Positions 7,337 through 8,583 of a stretch of DNA of 8,583 bases are shown here, in pieces. This DNA is from Chitinophagaceae bacterium (GTDB lineage Bacteria > Bacteroidota > Bacteroidia > Chitinophagales > Chitinophagaceae), in NCBI GenBank assembly GCA_018061385.1, contig JAGOUF010000067.1, positions 1-8,583 of the forward strand. The letters run 5' to 3'. Below the pieces are notes generated by a model, which saw only the letters and a program-made list of their open reading frames with translations, ran no database searches and was not told where the DNA came from. Numbering within the stretch: the first letter of the stretch is position 1; each line of letters opens with the position of its first letter. The position numbers were made by a program, and so were the translations under genes.

Positions 7337-7525
7337 TTAAGTAGTAGATTTTTTGTTTTTCATCTTTTTTGTTACTATTCCAATACCGCTGGCTATTAGT
7401 AAACTTAGCCCACCATCTATTGGCACATCATCAACATCATCATTAAAGCTGGGTTGAGCATGTAAAAGGTTAGGCAAAAAAAGTATTAATATTAATATAC
7501 TTAAGACAAATAATTTTGATTTCAT
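7337..7525 (-). CDS. Small PID-CTERM-like sorting-domain protein
   Basis: A 62-residue protein. Residues 1 to about 22 form a signal peptide (MKSK, then LFVLSILILILFLPNLLHA, cut before QPSF). The short mature part begins QPSFNDDVDD and continues into VPIDGG, a hydrophobic segment LSLLIASGIGIV and a basic tail, KKMKNKK. The VPIDGGLSLLIA motif followed by a small hydrophobic helix and lysines is the pattern of the PID-CTERM putative protein-sorting domain known from Bacteroidota. The tripartite form (motif, hydrophobic segment, basic end) resembles exosortase-type tails, but no processing enzyme is present here. Mature, it would be little more than the tail itself. The ATG at 7525 is chosen because the signal peptide starts there; the longer in-frame extension to 7582 would overlap the upstream gene and adds no signal-like sequence. 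The upstream type A cargo gene ends 16 bp before this start, so co-transcription is likely. Confidence 0.85.
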   Translation of the reverse strand: MKSKLFVLSILILILFLPNLLHAQPSFNDDVDDVPIDGGLSLLIASGIGIVTKKMKNKKSTT

Positions 7526-7541
7526 TTTACTTAGTTTGATA

Positions 7542-8583
7542 TTATAATTTAAAGAGTTGTTGGCATATTTTACCAGTTTCAAAATTCAATTCAATTGTAT
7601 AAATACCACTAGGTAATCTATTTAAAAAGAATATTTCATTTATGATTTTTGCATTTATGATTTTTCTTTTAACAATAGATTTTCCCTCGGTATTTGTAAT
7701 ATTTATTAATGCAGTTTGCTCCTTATCTAACGTGTATTGTATGTTTAAATTATTAGCTGTTGGATTAGGGAATGCTTTCATTTGAAACTTCTCTAAAGAA
7801 ACTAGTTCTTTATTTTCTAATAATTGTATAATTGAAAACCTATTTTCACCTTTTGAAAGTGGTTCTTGTGTTGTAAAGAAAGTATAATTTATGCCTTTCT
7901 TCAGCTCAACTATTGTATCTAAATATTTATCTTTTAAATAAAATTTCTGATTTTTATCTTTCAATAATTCATCTACAGTTAAGTTAAAGTTGGTAACATT
8001 TGCAGTGTTTATACCCAAATCAATTTCTTGTAATGTAGTTGCATTACGGCTGTCTATCGAAAGTTTATATTTATCGGTGCTTAAGCTATATAAATTTACA
8101 GAACCATTAAATAATTTTTCTCCATCCCAGTAATCTTTTGTTGCAACCGCATCTGCATCTATAAATAGGGTATGATAATCCCAAACAATACTATCTGTTG
8201 ATAATTTCAGTATTAACTTATTGTTTTTTGAATCAGCGGTTCTGAATAAATTATTTGTTGCAGCTGTACTTTTATTAGATTCACTAAAAACGATACTTCC
8301 TATAGCTGTAGCATTTACAAAAAAACCAGCGTAAGCAGGTATTACATAAGATGAGCCAAATGCAATATTTCTATATTGCCCCGATGTACCTAATGTTGCA
8401 TCCCAAACATAAAATGAGGAGCCAACATTTGTTCGAGCAGTGGCATTAACATCTACAGGTGCAGGATAAGGATTGCCAATAAAATTAAAACCATTTGTAC
8501 CACTTCGTGTAACAGGAATTACTTGTGTACCAGTATTTACAAATCCTCTAATAGTTAAAGTAGTAGCAGATGGAGTATAAGGT
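7542..8583 (-). CDS. T9SS type A sorting-domain protein, C-terminal 346 residues; 5' end outside window
   Basis: The frame has no stop from the window edge to TAA at 7544-7542, so this is the tail of a larger gene. The TTG at 8018 is an internal Leu codon (EIDLGINTANV), not a start. Translated from base 8582, the fragment includes GFNFIGNPYPAPVDV (residues 31-45), the GNPYP motif typical of large Bacteroidota secreted proteins, followed by SSFYVWDA and IPAYAGFFVNA. A beta-rich region follows, and then from about residue 268 a T9SS type A (Por secretion system) sorting domain: AFPNPTANNLNIQYTL, INITNTEGK, LPSGIYTIEL, ending CQQLFKL. This tail directs export across the outer membrane by the T9SS. 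The N-terminal function cannot be known from this window. It is followed after 16 bp by the PID-CTERM-like gene, probably in one transcript. Confidence 0.93.
   Translation of the reverse strand, partial: PYTPSATTLTIRGFVNTGTQVIPVTRSGTNGFNFIGNPYPAPVDVNATARTNVGSSFYVWDATLGTSGQYRNIAFGSSYVIPAYAGFFVNATAIGSIVFSESNKSTAATNNLFRTADSKNNKLILKLSTDSIVWDYHTLFIDADAVATKDYWDGEKLFNGSVNLYSLSTDKYKLSIDSRNATTLQEIDLGINTANVTNFNLTVDELLKDKNQKFYLKDKYLDTIVELKKGINYTFFTTQEPLSKGENRFSIIQLLENKELVSLEKFQMKAFPNPTANNLNIQYTLDKEQTALINITNTEGKSIVKRKIINAKIINEIFFLNRLPSGIYTIELNFETGKICQQLFKL

Noticed and set aside
7526..7582. Longer N-terminal extension of the PID-CTERM-like protein (start at 7582)
   Set aside because: It would overlap the end of the upstream cargo gene and put 19 non-signal residues before a perfectly formed signal peptide.

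Overview
The window reads as chromosomal DNA of an AT-rich Bacteroidota bacterium. The evidence is a Bacteroidota-style RpoC C-terminus, two kinds of type IX secretion system (T9SS) C-terminal sorting domain, a short PID-CTERM-like protein, and start codons without clear Shine-Dalgarno sequences. The domain mix (PKD-like, SprB-like and CHU_C modules) fits Chitinophagales or Flavobacteriales best. I cannot place it more precisely from sequence alone.

Layout, left to right. (1) Bases 1-902 (+): the last 299 codons of rpoC, ending at a strong intrinsic terminator (925-956). (2) Bases 987-2723 (+): an exported caspase-like protein. It appears to be a tandem: an N-terminal copy that has lost both catalytic residues, then a C-terminal copy with an intact His/Cys pair. 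(3) Bases 2739-7124 (-), convergent with the caspase gene and only 15 bp from it: a 1461-residue secreted modular protein with a T9SS type B (gliding-motility-associated, CHU_C) sorting domain. It carries a complete seven-blade YVTN beta-propeller that appears to be inserted into a PKD-like domain. (4) Bases 7125-7336: a 212-bp AT-rich intergenic gap. (5) Bases 7337-7525 (-): a 62-residue PID-CTERM-like protein. (6) Bases 7542-8583 (-): the C-terminal 346 residues of a T9SS type A cargo protein whose 5' end lies outside the window. Its reading frame stays open to the window edge.

Right of rpoC, every gene encodes a predicted exported protein. The type A cargo gene and the PID-CTERM gene are 16 bp apart on one strand and are probably co-transcribed. 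The type B gene follows on the same strand but has its own 212-bp upstream region. The caspase-like gene faces the other way and must be transcribed independently of rpoC because of the terminator. No RNA genes, insertion sequences, CRISPR arrays or phage genes are visible.

The two points most worth following up are the pseudo-caspase plus caspase tandem with a Sec signal, and the propeller nested in a PKD-like fold.
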